64,000 nucleotides of DNA from Natrinema sp031626495 (lineage in GTDB: Archaea; Halobacteriota; Halobacteria; Halobacteriales; Natrialbaceae): NCBI RefSeq assembly GCF_031626495.1, contig NZ_JAMQOJ010000009.1, positions 124,001 to 188,000 of the forward strand, given 5' to 3'. Shown here one piece after another: positions 9,701 to 17,864 of this stretch. The stretch's first letter is position 1. Every line of letters starts with the position of its first letter. The position numbers and the translations under genes were made by a program. Under the pieces are notes generated by a model that did no database searches, was not told the origin of the DNA, and was given only the letters and a program-made list of their open reading frames with translations.

Positions 9701-9925
9701 ATGTCAAATATTTCCCGCCAAACGGTTCGGAGGTACCTCGTCGAGACAGCCAGTAGCGAACCGACATACCTCCGGGCTCGCGAGATCGCCGGCGACCTTG
9801 ACGGATCGCCGAAGGCCGTTGCACAGTACCTCAGCCAACTTCAGGACGACCTCTCAAACGTCTCACTCGAACAGTGGGGGCGCTCGAAGAGTACGACGTG
9901 GCGATTGGAGGTGAACGAGTCGTGA
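9701..9925 (+). CDS. Small basic protein with a predicted HTH-like fold
   Basis: 74 residues from the ATG at 9701 (MSNISRQTVRRYLVE). The sequence reads like a compact winged-helix segment (helix 1 about 5-15, LRAREIAGDLDGSPKAVAQY about 22-41), of a kind common as small DNA-associated proteins in haloarchaea. I cannot name its targets. Its stop overlaps the GTG start of the DUF63 gene (9922-9925), so the two are translationally coupled, and copA ends 17 nt upstream. It may be a local accessory factor of the copper operon; that is an inference. Confidence 0.7.
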   Translation: MSNISRQTVRRYLVETASSEPTYLRAREIAGDLDGSPKAVAQYLSQLQDDLSNVSLEQWGRSKSTTWRLEVNES

Positions 9926-10923
9926 GTACTGTCACCCGACGCGTCGAAACCGTCCTTCCGGAGACCGGCTCACGCGAGTGGTGGGCGCTGTACCTGCTCG
10001 CCCCGCTCGTCCTCGTCGGTGCGGGCCTCCTTGTGTTCCCGACGCTGGTCTACGACCGGTTCATCTGGCAGTACCTCTGGGGGCCAGTCGTCGCCGACGC
10101 CGTTAGTCAGCCAGTCACGCACGAGGGGATTCGTGCTGTCCGGGGCTACAATGCGGTGAACACGGTAACCTACCTCGCGGCGGTCGTGTACAGCCTCCCC
10201 GGACTGCGGGCGTATCTCGACCAGCTCGATGTCACGTTCGACGCACGCCTGGCTTACGGATTCGCTCCGATCATTATCGCCGGCGGCGCGATGCGAGCGC
10301 TTGAGGACATCGGCCTGCTGGGAGACTACGCGGTGTGGTTCATTACGCCGTCGATCTACTTCGTCGTCACCGCTATCACCGTCCTCGCGCTCGGCGTCGG
10401 TGCACTCGTGCGTGACCAAAATATCGGTTCTATCCCGCTAACAGTCGGGCTTGTCGGGTCGGTGTGGGCTGTCAGTGCCGTCGGGTGGGCAGTTTGGCAC
10501 GGCCTCTCGACGTCGACCCCACTTCGCCTATGGGTTCCTGTCGCGACGACGGGAATAGCTCTCGGAGTGACCGCGCTCTACTACTGGGGCGCGAGTTTCG
10601 TCAACGTCACACACCTTCGACACCCGCTAATTCTGCTGGCCGTCTTTGGCCAGCTGTGGGACGCTGCGCAGAACCTCATCGGTGTGACGTTCATCGGCTA
10701 CTCCCCCAAGTTGTTCGTCACGAATCTCGTGTACCAGGCGACTGGATTCTCCGGATCGACGTTCGTGCTGAAACTTGTCGTGACTGTCGGCATCGTGTGG
10801 TATCTCGCTGATGCGAAAGAGGAGATGAATCACACGTGGTGGTGGCTTATGACGTTCTTCATCGGAGCGATCGGACTTCCGATGGGCGTTCGGGGATCAC
10901 TTCGGATGCTGTTGGGAGCTTAA
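9922..10923 (+). CDS. DUF63 family integral membrane protein
   Basis: 333 residues from the GTG at 9922, chosen because GTGA overlaps the preceding stop. About nine hydrophobic helices, with the DUF63-type segment ALEDIGLL near residue 125 and a conserved C-terminus STFVLKL to MGVRGSLRMLLG. The family is archaeal and of unknown function. The gene directly follows copA and a small HTH-like protein. The last 60 or so residues recur as an isolated remnant at 13331-13517, showing that this segment was once duplicated in the region. Confidence 0.85.
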   Translation: MSTVTRRVETVLPETGSREWWALYLLAPLVLVGAGLLVFPTLVYDRFIWQYLWGPVVADAVSQPVTHEGIRAVRGYNAVNTVTYLAAVVYSLPGLRAYLDQLDVTFDARLAYGFAPIIIAGGAMRALEDIGLLGDYAVWFITPSIYFVVTAITVLALGVGALVRDQNIGSIPLTVGLVGSVWAVSAVGWAVWHGLSTSTPLRLWVPVATTGIALGVTALYYWGASFVNVTHLRHPLILLAVFGQLWDAAQNLIGVTFIGYSPKLFVTNLVYQATGFSGSTFVLKLVVTVGIVWYLADAKEEMNHTWWWLMTFFIGAIGLPMGVRGSLRMLLGA

Positions 10924-10951
10924 CGATGGTCTCAAAGATTGGTACAAACCG

Positions 10952-12127
10952 ATGACTCGAACATGCAGAATTGCGATAATAGGTGGAGGGATGGCCGGGC
11001 TTGCAGCAGCTGCTGGATTTGACGACGCTGGGTTCGACGTCGAACTATATGAGCGGCAGTCCTACGATAGCAAACGCGTTAATTGCGGAGAAGCGATGAC
11101 AGCGGTATCGAAGATCCCACTCGAGCCGACTGTAGAGAACGGCTTTCTCAATCCGCTGCCAGCGATGGAAGTGGAGGTGTATGACGGAATCGACGCCGAT
11201 CGCCACCGCACTGGAGCCGGCACCTTTCCTGCTGCGGATACATATATAACGGACCGAAATGTCGTTGAGCAGTCCTGGGCAGAACAACTCTCAGAGAAGG
11301 GTGTTGACATCCACGAAAACCAGTCTATCACACGGACAGATTTCCACGAGTTCACCGATGAGTATGATCTCGTCGTTGATGCAACCGATCAGCCATCACT
11401 CTCTAGTAAAGCGCTCGGAACAACCAACGAGTATTCAGGATATATGGTAGCGCTTAACAGTGATGTCGAAGGGGACTTCACCGAGTTGTACCCGAACAGC
11501 CGGATAATTCTGGAGAACTATACAGGGTACTCGTGGGCATTCCCGAAGACATCGCAACGAGCCAACGTTGGTATCGGCTGGACGGTCAGTGACCGGCCTA
11601 GTGATTATATGAAGGCATTGAGGGAAGCCTGTAAGCGGAATGGGTGGGCAGTCCCGTCGCAGGAACGGACGAACGTCGCAATCATTCCCGAGGGACCAAG
11701 CCTTGATCCCGACAGAACCCATCTACCGGAGCATTCCGTCGTACGAGTGGGTGATGCTGCAGGTATAGCAAACCGACTCACCGGAAAGGGGATCTCACAG
11801 GCCGTTGAATCCGGATTCTTGGCCGCAGAGCTGGCTAACAGAGGCCAATTACACAGTTATCCTGACAGATTATATCAGAGGATGAAAACGGAGTACATTT
11901 TCGCCACAGTTGTGAGATACTTTCTTGAAACTCGTAATCCCAAGGTTCTGGGAGCAGCAATTCGTGCCGCTGCCGGGATCGATATTGAAGACGTTGACCG
12001 GTCTCCGAGTACAGTTCTACTGCGTCTCCTCCGCCACCCTGTTTTATTTGCCCGTATTTTCTCGAGACGACGAGTTTTAAACCGTGTCTATGGAGGAATG
12101 ACCAACCAGTGGGAATTAATTGATTGA
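10952..12127 (+). CDS. FAD-dependent geranylgeranyl reductase-family oxidoreductase
   Basis: 391 residues. The N-terminal dinucleotide-binding motif IIGGGMAGLAAA (about 8-19) leads to an acidic strand end at LYERQ, and a second FAD contact is VRVGDAAGIANRLTGKGIS near 265-283. This layout is that of the digeranylgeranylglycerophospholipid reductase/plant CHL P family, which saturates isoprenoid chains of archaeal lipids, menaquinone or carotenoid precursors. A close paralogue is at 24774-25973, also near metal genes. Its 3' end overlaps the convergent Usp gene by 12 bp. The exact substrate is unknown. Confidence 0.85.
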   Translation: MTRTCRIAIIGGGMAGLAAAAGFDDAGFDVELYERQSYDSKRVNCGEAMTAVSKIPLEPTVENGFLNPLPAMEVEVYDGIDADRHRTGAGTFPAADTYITDRNVVEQSWAEQLSEKGVDIHENQSITRTDFHEFTDEYDLVVDATDQPSLSSKALGTTNEYSGYMVALNSDVEGDFTELYPNSRIILENYTGYSWAFPKTSQRANVGIGWTVSDRPSDYMKALREACKRNGWAVPSQERTNVAIIPEGPSLDPDRTHLPEHSVVRVGDAAGIANRLTGKGISQAVESGFLAAELANRGQLHSYPDRLYQRMKTEYIFATVVRYFLETRNPKVLGAAIRAAAGIDIEDVDRSPSTVLLRLLRHPVLFARIFSRRRVLNRVYGGMTNQWELID

Positions 12128-13111
12128 CTTCCTGTTCTGTTTGGACTTCCGACAAAAAGTATACGGGTGCTTTTTCAATTCAGCTGTCCTGCGGTTAATC
12201 GTCAGAACGGGGTAATCTGCTTCCTCGATCACTTGAGCTGCGACACTTCCCTGTAACAGTCGGCGAATACCAGTCAATCCTCGTGTCCCCATTGTAACAA
12301 GGTCGATGCCATTCACCTCAGTATATTTGAGAATCTCCTGTTGAGCTTGACCATAACTCAACGTAGTTCGGACAGGAACGTCTAAGGTCGCTGCCTTCTC
12401 CGTAATGTCCTCCAAGAGCCGAGTTCCCCGCTGTTCCCAAGAGTCAGTAACTTCCTCCCACGTGAATCCAGGCCGACTCGAATAGGACTGTTCGGAAATA
12501 ACAAGAAGTCCATGTAGGGTCGCATCATACCGTTTAGCAATTTGTAGCCCATGTTTGAAAGCCACAGATGCCTCATCATATCCATCCGTGGGCACGAGAA
12601 TGTCTGTGAACTGGCTAGTAGATAACTCTCCAACCGGATCAGGTGGATCCCTATCAGGTATCGTCAAGACAGGAAGAGAGATATTTTGAATGATCTGGCT
12701 GGAGACATCTCTCCGGAGAATTCGTGCTAATCTAGTCTGTTTAGGTTTCTGGTGAACAAGCAAATCAATATCATTCTCTTCAGCGTACTCCCGAATAACA
12801 CCTGGAGAGTGCCCACAATCCACTGCTGGTATCACATTGAGCCCGAGCGAGTGGGCCTGATCCACCACGGGTTCAATTACCGCTGCTGCGTCCCACTCCT
12901 CTTGTTTAGTGACTTGGTCGGATTCCACCTCCGTGCGTTCCTCATCTTGAATAGATAATACGTGGAGAGCCGCATCATACATTTCCGCAAGTGATAGACC
13001 ATATTGGACCACTGAATCCACTACATCAACTCCGTAGAGTGGAATGAGGATCTGGTTGTACTGGTTGATGTCCGGACCTTCTCGAACTTCTAGACGGCGT
13101 GGGGAGCTCAT
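12116..13111 (-). CDS. Tandem universal stress protein (UspA family)
   Basis: 331 residues with two Usp domains. The first (about 19-155) is degenerate. The second (about 165-315) starts FTDILVPTDGYDEAS and ends with the ATP-binding GTRGLTGIRRLLQGS and PVLTI. Such proteins bind ATP and accumulate under stress. A 15-bp palindrome at 13149-13163 sits 38 nt upstream of the ATG, just outside a TATA-like cggtaaatca (minus strand, about 13132-13141), so the gene probably shares control with the copper genes. A second tandem Usp gene with the same type of site in its leader gene is at 31918-32823. Confidence 0.88.
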   Translation of the reverse strand: MSSPRRLEVREGPDINQYNQILIPLYGVDVVDSVVQYGLSLAEMYDAALHVLSIQDEERTEVESDQVTKQEEWDAAAVIEPVVDQAHSLGLNVIPAVDCGHSPGVIREYAEENDIDLLVHQKPKQTRLARILRRDVSSQIIQNISLPVLTIPDRDPPDPVGELSTSQFTDILVPTDGYDEASVAFKHGLQIAKRYDATLHGLLVISEQSYSSRPGFTWEEVTDSWEQRGTRLLEDITEKAATLDVPVRTTLSYGQAQQEILKYTEVNGIDLVTMGTRGLTGIRRLLQGSVAAQVIEEADYPVLTINRRTAELKKHPYTFCRKSKQNRKSIN

Positions 13112-13148
13112 ACATATCTATACGTAACGATGATTTACCGCGCTTTCT

Positions 13149-13163
13149 GTTAAGAATCGAAAC
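13149..13163. promoter_or_regulatory. Putative operator upstream of the Usp gene
   Basis: GTTAAGAATCGAAAC fits STTWnGAATCnAAAS at all 13 fixed positions. It begins 38 nt upstream of the Usp start codon (13111) and immediately upstream of the BRE/TATA position. Confidence 0.55.
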
Positions 13164-13330
13164 CGGCCAAATGGTCTCTGGGATAGTGATTTGAGAGGGT
13201 CACCGCGCGTAGCCCTTGCTGGATCACTCCCGTTTCGAAAGAAAACAGGGGGCGAGAGTGTAGGACTGACGTGTCTTAGCTCATCAGAATGTAGCTGCTG
13301 CGAGCAGTATGAATCATATTTTCGCGAGAA

Positions 13331-13517
13331 TATCACCGGCTTCGCTGGCTCGACGTTCGTCCTGAAGCTGATTGCCGTGACGGTTGTCGTATGGATCCTC
13401 GCAGACGGCGAGGGAGAGATGGACTACACGTGGTGGTGGCTTATCGCGTTCGTCGCGATGGCCGTCGGCCTTCCGATGGGTGTTCGTGGATCGATTCGGA
13501 TGATGCTCGGAGTCTGA
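13331..13517 (+). pseudogene. C-terminal remnant of a DUF63 membrane protein gene
   Basis: The frame ending TGA at 13515-13517 encodes ITGFAGSTFVLKL through MGVRGSIRMMLGV, nearly the same as the last 61 residues of the intact DUF63 protein at 9922-10923. The rest of the gene is absent. The sequence just upstream (13164-13330) reads open in this frame but has no similarity to the family. The remnant marks one edge of an old duplication or deletion, and the copper chaperone/TFB cluster begins right after it. Confidence 0.8.
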
Positions 13518-13673
13518 CAAAGAGATGGATGCGACTGCCGTAGTTTCTATCCCTGCAGTCGGACATTCGATTCAACGAATCACACGGTAGTAAAGCAGCA
13601 TTCTTCAAAGAACACACCGCCCAATTCTGTCGTATTATAATAGAAACTCACGTGAAAGAGGAAGGTGTATGAT

Positions 13674-13880
13674 ATGACGACGATGAGTCTCCAGATCACT
13701 GTCAAAGGAATGACCTGCGACGGATGCGAACAGACCGTTCGAGAAGCACTCGAAGGCGTATCAGGAGTCGAACGTGCGACGGCCGACCGAGCGACTGATA
13801 CCGCAACGATTGACGGTGATACCGATCTCGAGAACCTTCGGCAGGCCGTGGAAGACGCTGGCTACTCCGCTGTCGGCTAA
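13674..13880 (+). CDS. copZ: Small HMA-domain copper chaperone (second copy)
   Basis: About 68 residues from the ATG at 13674 (a GTG at 13665 and an ATG at 13683 are also in frame). The purine-rich gaggaaggtg just upstream is a good Shine-Dalgarno for 13674. The metal site is GMTCDGC near residues 12-17, and the sequence ends with a complete ferredoxin-like fold (AVEDAGYSAVG). It is a close relative of the chaperone at 6063-6260. A TATA-like gtattataatag lies about 30-40 nt upstream. It is followed by a TFB and a blue copper protein gene and may be the first gene of that cluster. Confidence 0.92.
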   Translation: MTTMSLQITVKGMTCDGCEQTVREALEGVSGVERATADRATDTATIDGDTDLENLRQAVEDAGYSAVG

Positions 13881-13933
13881 ACAGTCGATAGCGAGCGCCC
13901 GCCGAGTCTCCGATCCAGACACGATATCCGCCA

Positions 13934-14920
13934 ATGATACCCCCAAACACAGCATCCACATCCATCCGGCGTCAACCGGAATCCGAAGCAGAAACATCCC
14001 CTACGCACCGCTCCACATGTGTCGAGTGTGATGGAACGGTCATCTATTCCGAGGATAAAGGGGAGTACCATTGTGACGCATGCGGGTTGGTACTCGAAGA
14101 GTCGAACATCGACAGAGGGCCCGAATGGCGAGCGTTCACTGAACGCGAGACTTCGCAGAAGTCCCGTGTCGGTGCTCCCATAACGCACACCCTCCACGAC
14201 AAGGGACTCTCGACGATGATCGGCTGGCGTAACGAAGATACGTACGGAAATGCGTTGAGCAAACGCCAACAGCAGAAATTCCAGCGACTCCGAACCTGGG
14301 ACGAACGCTTTCGCACGCGGGATAGCAAGGAACGGAATCTCAAGCAGGCGCTCGGCGAGATCGACCGAATGGCATCCGCACTCGATCTACCCACCCCGAT
14401 TCGTGAGACTGCGAGCGTGATCTACCGCCGTGCCCTTGAGAAAGACCTACTTCGAGGACGATCGATCGAAGGGGTTGGTGCTAGTGCATTGTATGCCGCA
14501 GCTCGGCAAGCGAACACGCCCAGGAGTCTCGATGAGGTGGCTGCAGTCAGCCGCATCGGTAAGAGCAAACTTGCGCGAACCTATCGATACGTCGCTCGCG
14601 AACTCGCGTTGGGGATTGCGCCGGACGATCCAACCGACTACCTCCCACGATTTGCATCCGACTGTGAGGTTTCGGTCGAAACCGAAACTCGTGCCCGACA
14701 CCTCCTTGAAGTGGCGGCAGAGCAGGACGCATTGAGTGGGAAAAGTCCGGTTGGGCTTGCGGCAGCCGCGATCTATGCAGCGACGAGACGTACGGAGGAC
14801 AGTCTCACCCAGGCCGACGCGAGCGAGGTGACCAATGTGAGCAAAGTCACAATCAGAAATCGCTATCAAGAGCTGCTCGAAATTGCCGATGATGCGGATC
14901 CAAACGAACTAGAGTCATGA
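13934..14920 (+). CDS. tfb: Transcription initiation factor B (TFB)
   Basis: 328 residues. The N-terminal zinc ribbon has CVECDG and CDACGLVLEE (about 29-52). The B-finger/linker GPEWRAFT follows, then two cyclin-fold repeats: the first contains RSIEGVGASALYAAARQ and the second SPVGLAAAAIYAATR near 272-286. TFB bridges TBP and RNA polymerase and sets promoter choice, and haloarchaea use multiple TFBs for regulon-specific control. Its ATGA overlap with the following blue copper protein gene, and its position among copper genes, suggest a specialised TFB for this island. A broken TBP gene lies 720 nt downstream. Confidence 0.96.
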   Translation: MIPPNTASTSIRRQPESEAETSPTHRSTCVECDGTVIYSEDKGEYHCDACGLVLEESNIDRGPEWRAFTERETSQKSRVGAPITHTLHDKGLSTMIGWRNEDTYGNALSKRQQQKFQRLRTWDERFRTRDSKERNLKQALGEIDRMASALDLPTPIRETASVIYRRALEKDLLRGRSIEGVGASALYAAARQANTPRSLDEVAAVSRIGKSKLARTYRYVARELALGIAPDDPTDYLPRFASDCEVSVETETRARHLLEVAAEQDALSGKSPVGLAAAAIYAATRRTEDSLTQADASEVTNVSKVTIRNRYQELLEIADDADPNELES

Positions 14921-15555
14921 AAAGACGAACGTTTCTGCAAACGGCGGGAGGACTCGCAGCGGCGAGTACTCTCGCACAGCCGACAGCCGCACAGGAAGCC
15001 AAGACAGTCCAGATTACCATGGAGGGGGGAGACTTCTTCATCGACCCAGTAGGCCTGTTCGTCGAACCGGGTAAGACCGTAATCTTCGAGATGGGAGCGG
15101 CGGCCCCACACTCCTCAACCGCCTATGAAGACCGCATCCCAAGCGATGCAGATCCCTGGAACAGCGGGTTACTGCAAGAAGGAGAGACGTTCGAACATAC
15201 GTTCGAGGTCGAGGGGACATATGATTACAACTGCACCGCTCACGTATCATTGGGACAGGTCGGGCGAATCGTCGTCGGAAGTCCCGGTGGACCGGCAACA
15301 GAGAGCTCTATCCCGACCAACCCTCCGAGCGGACAGATGCCAGATAGCCAAACGATCGTCGATCAAGGGTCGATTGCGTACCCGTTTACTGGCACCGCGA
15401 GTGGTGGCAGTGGCGAGAGTGGTGGTGGACAACCAGCACCACAGGTGCCGGACAGTGCAAAAACCCTAGGTATCTTAGCGTTCGCCGCGATGGTGAGCAC
15501 GCTCGGGTTGACTTACGTCTTCATGAAGTACGGTGGTGATTATGGTGTCGAGTAG
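14917..15555 (+). CDS. Tat-exported, membrane-anchored blue copper protein with Gln at the axial-ligand position
   Basis: 212 residues. Tat signal MKRRTFLQTAGG, cleavage after AQPTAA, cupredoxin domain about 30-125, a Gly/Ser-rich linker, and a C-terminal membrane helix (about 186-203). The copper ligands are His in AAPHSS, Cys in YNCTAH and the following His. The usual axial Met is replaced: the segment reads HVSLGQVGR where the close relative at 39505-40257 has HKTVGMVGR. A Gln ligand is known in plant stellacyanins and lowers redox potential. It probably works in electron transfer or copper binding at the outer membrane face. It is coupled to tfb by a 4-bp overlap. Confidence 0.9.
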   Translation: MKRRTFLQTAGGLAAASTLAQPTAAQEAKTVQITMEGGDFFIDPVGLFVEPGKTVIFEMGAAAPHSSTAYEDRIPSDADPWNSGLLQEGETFEHTFEVEGTYDYNCTAHVSLGQVGRIVVGSPGGPATESSIPTNPPSGQMPDSQTIVDQGSIAYPFTGTASGGSGESGGGQPAPQVPDSAKTLGILAFAAMVSTLGLTYVFMKYGGDYGVE

Positions 15556-15639
15556 AACAGTAGAAGGCTTCTGCGAGATTCCTTCACGATCAGCGGTTAT
15601 GAGCGAGAGTAGTAAGACTATCGTGGCCCTTTGAAAACC

Positions 15640-15938
15640 ATGCCCGAGTCAAAGGACACCCTCGAAATCCAGAACGTGGTCGCTTCAACCGAATTGGGTC
15701 AGGAACTGAATCTGAAGCCGTTAGCCGACGACCTCCCCACTACAGAGTATCAGCCGGAATCCTTCCCAGGACTTGTCTTTCGCACCCAATCTCGAAAGCT
15801 GACACACTTATTTTCCGCTCTGGGAAAGCGGTCTGTACTGGCGCAAAAAGTGTTCAAGACATTAATAACGCGTTAGAATTCGTGTTCAACGAACTCAGTA
15901 CATCACAAAGCCGGTTAGTTGAGACGTCTGCTTGCTGA
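15640..15938 (+). pseudogene. tbp: TATA-binding protein gene, frameshifted and truncated after the first repeat
   Basis: From the ATG at 15640 the frame reads MPESKDTLEIQNVVASTELG to PGLVFRTQ, the start of an archaeal TBP. After about 15800 the match continues in another frame: LIFRSGKAVCTGAKSVQDIN, then ALEFVFNEL to TGA at 15936-15938. The total length of 299 nt implies a one-base loss near 15795-15810. Only the first of the two direct TBP repeats is present; the second half is replaced by transposase debris. The gene cannot make a working TBP. With the intact tfb upstream it suggests that this cluster once carried its own TBP/TFB pair. Confidence 0.88.
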
Positions 15939-15945
15939 AGGTGTG

Positions 15946-16268
15946 TCTAATACCAAGCAAGCAGACGGTGAAATCCACGAGGACCAGCTTCTTAACTTCC
16001 TCGTCAACTCTCTTGACGAGGAAGTTGCTCTCACACTCGCTGAAAACGCTGAACTCGATGCTGAAGACATCTACGAGGTCCTCGTCGGCGCACGCGCTGA
16101 CGGGACCTCGGTCTCAACGCCCTGTGAGAGAAGTGAAGATGCACCCCACGAAAACTCGGTTCTCTACCATCTCCGCACCAAGTTCGACCTTGAGACGCTC
16201 GAACAAGTCGGAACCGCGCTCCTTCAGAAAGACGTTCTCGACGTCCTTCCCCAGCAGGTGGAGGTCGT
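15946..16268 (+). mobile_element. ISH3-type transposase N-terminal fragment
   Basis: The frame encodes TKQADGEIHEDQLLNFLVN through DVLPQQVEV, which I recognise as the conserved N-terminal part of haloarchaeal ISH3-family transposases. The catalytic DDE region is missing; the sequence switches abruptly to another transposase at about 16268. The left end abuts the truncated TBP gene, so insertion of this element probably destroyed it. No intact terminal repeats were recognised. Confidence 0.8.
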
Positions 16269-16760
16269 TTCGGAGCACGACCGCGAGTCGCGCTCGCGTG
16301 GCCTGTCCACGCGCGGACGAGGAACGTACGAAGACGACAAACCACCCGTGTTCATTCCGGTCGATCGGGGCACCAAGCAGCGGTACGTGATCCCGGCGAA
16401 AGCCGCAGACGAATCGACTCCTGCTGGCCGACCGCCAGCAGGAGTCGCTCACCGTCTATACCGACGGCTTTCGAGCGTACGAACCGCTTGAGGGGGACGA
16501 CGAATTCGACCGCGAATACGTCGTCCACGGCGACGGCGAGTACGCTGATGAAGAGATCCACGTCAACACTTGCGGGAGCCACGCGTCGCTGATGCGACGG
16601 TGGCTCTCGCCGCCTCGAGGTGTCTCAAAGGACAAGCTAACACAGTATCTCAGAGCATTACAGCTCCGACGAGATCTCTTCGTATACCGGGACGAGACGC
16701 TCTCAAACACGCTGTTCCAGCCACTCTCTGAAATCAACAACGTGCTACACATGAGCGTTG
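16269..16760 (+). mobile_element. IS1595-type transposase C-terminal fragment (frameshifted)
   Basis: GRGTYEDDKPPVFIPVDRG is followed, after a frameshift near 16415, by LLADRQQESLTVYTDGFRAY, a later segment YVVHGDGEYADEEIHVNTC and GVSKDKLTQYLRALQLRRDL. This is the DDE and C-terminal part of IS1595-superfamily transposases (ISXO2-like). The N-terminal half is absent and the frame is broken, so the element is dead. It is joined directly to the ISH3-type fragment, either by nested insertion followed by deletion or by recombination. Confidence 0.75.
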
Positions 16761-16807
16761 ATGGTACTACCACGTGTATCTCTACTGCTAGCACACATAA
16801 TCGGAGG

Positions 16808-16834
16808 AGTCAATTTGCTGGCCCAGCAAATTGA
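16808..16834. promoter_or_regulatory. Perfect 13-bp inverted repeat upstream of a halocyanin gene
   Basis: GTCAATTTGCTGG and CCAGCAAATTGAC are exact inverse copies separated by one base. The repeat ends 39 nt before the ATG at 16873 and directly abuts a TATA-like cttaagata (16841-16849). It could be an operator for the blue copper gene, a terminator hairpin for the transposase remnant, or back-to-back IS ends. Position favours a regulatory site. Confidence 0.4.
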
Positions 16835-16872
16835 CGACTCGCTTAAGATACGTAGCACACAACCTTCGTCCT

Positions 16873-17373
16873 ATGGAGATGTCACGGCGGCAAATACTGG
16901 CAGGAAGTGGCGTGGCGCTGATCGGTTCGATCGCTGGCTGTCTCGGCGGCGACGACGCTACCGGGAGCGATGGAAACGGTGGGGACACGCCCACTGACGA
17001 AGAAACCGACGGCAACAACAGCGGGAATCAGGAAGTCGCCGACTACCTCTCGGAGATTGCGAACTACGACGGAATCAACGACCGTACCGACGAGGGATCA
17101 GTGACCGTCAGGAATGGTGCTGTCGACGGTGCCGGCCAACAGTTCGTCTTTGATCCGGCGGCGATCCGTGTTTCCCTCGGCACGGACGTGACCTGGGAGT
17201 GGGTCGATAGTAACAGCCACAGCGTCACGGCCGAAGACGAGACGTTCGACAGCAGCCTCATTTCAGGTGAAGGGGAAACCTGGGCGTACACCTTCGATGA
17301 GCCAGGTACCTACTTGTACTATTGTATAGCACACCGAGCACTCGAGCAGAAAGGAGCAATCGTCGTGGAATAG
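16873..17373 (+). CDS. Halocyanin-type blue copper lipoprotein with Gln at the axial position
   Basis: 166 residues from the ATG at 16873 (16879 is also possible). Tat motif SRRQILAGSG and a lipobox ending in GC (SIAGCLGG), so it is exported folded and lipid-anchored. An acidic Gly/Asp/Glu linker precedes the cupredoxin domain (about 65-166), with ligands His in SNSHSV and Cys/His in YYCIAH. The last ligand segment reads HRALEQKGAIVVE, whereas typical halocyanins have HKALGMKGAIVVE, so Gln (or the preceding Glu) stands where Met is expected. Likely a membrane-surface electron carrier or copper buffer. Confidence 0.9.
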   Translation: MEMSRRQILAGSGVALIGSIAGCLGGDDATGSDGNGGDTPTDEETDGNNSGNQEVADYLSEIANYDGINDRTDEGSVTVRNGAVDGAGQQFVFDPAAIRVSLGTDVTWEWVDSNSHSVTAEDETFDSSLISGEGETWAYTFDEPGTYLYYCIAHRALEQKGAIVVE

Positions 17374-17447
17374 CGACTCTCTCTGTTTCCCGCCCGATGA
17401 GAATTAATAACACTATCGTGTGTACATGGGTCCAAACGGAACTATTC

Positions 17448-17864
17448 ATGTCGTCACAATGGACTCGTCGCCATGCTCTCCAAGTAGGAGGGGCTATCGG
17501 AATTTTCGGTGTAGCCGGTTGTCTCGGGTCATCTGGTACCGACACCAACTCACCCAACCTCAATCAGGCAGCAATTACCCTGCTAAACGGTGGCACGCTC
17601 GTAACGTCTCCGTCGTGCCCGTGCTGTCACGAATACGCGGATATCTTGACCGAACGCGGCGTAGACAGGCTCGATATCGTGGAGCAAAAGAACTACGCCG
17701 AACCGAAGCAGTGCGCAGGCATCCCACGCGAACTGTGGGCATGCCACACGATTACTACTGAGGGCTACGCGTTGGAGGGACATCTCCCAGTAGAAGCGAT
17801 CGAAAAATTGGCAATCGAACGACCAGCAATAATCGGGGTTGTATTACCAGGAATGCCAGCATGA
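17448..17864 (+). CDS. DUF411 lipoprotein, C-terminally shortened
   Basis: 138 residues from the ATG at 17448. Tat-like TRRHALQVGG and a lipobox (VAGCLGS) give a lipid-anchored exported protein. The DUF411 signature is SCPCCHEYADIL near residues 62-73, with two further cysteines in KQCAGIPRELWACHT. The family occurs in copper and metal resistance clusters and resembles a thioredoxin-like metal-binding fold. The protein stops at VLPGMPA, where relatives continue for roughly 20-30 residues, so the 3' end is probably lost. The stop overlaps the next start (ATGA at 17861-17864). Confidence 0.85.
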   Translation: MSSQWTRRHALQVGGAIGIFGVAGCLGSSGTDTNSPNLNQAAITLLNGGTLVTSPSCPCCHEYADILTERGVDRLDIVEQKNYAEPKQCAGIPRELWACHTITTEGYALEGHLPVEAIEKLAIERPAIIGVVLPGMPA

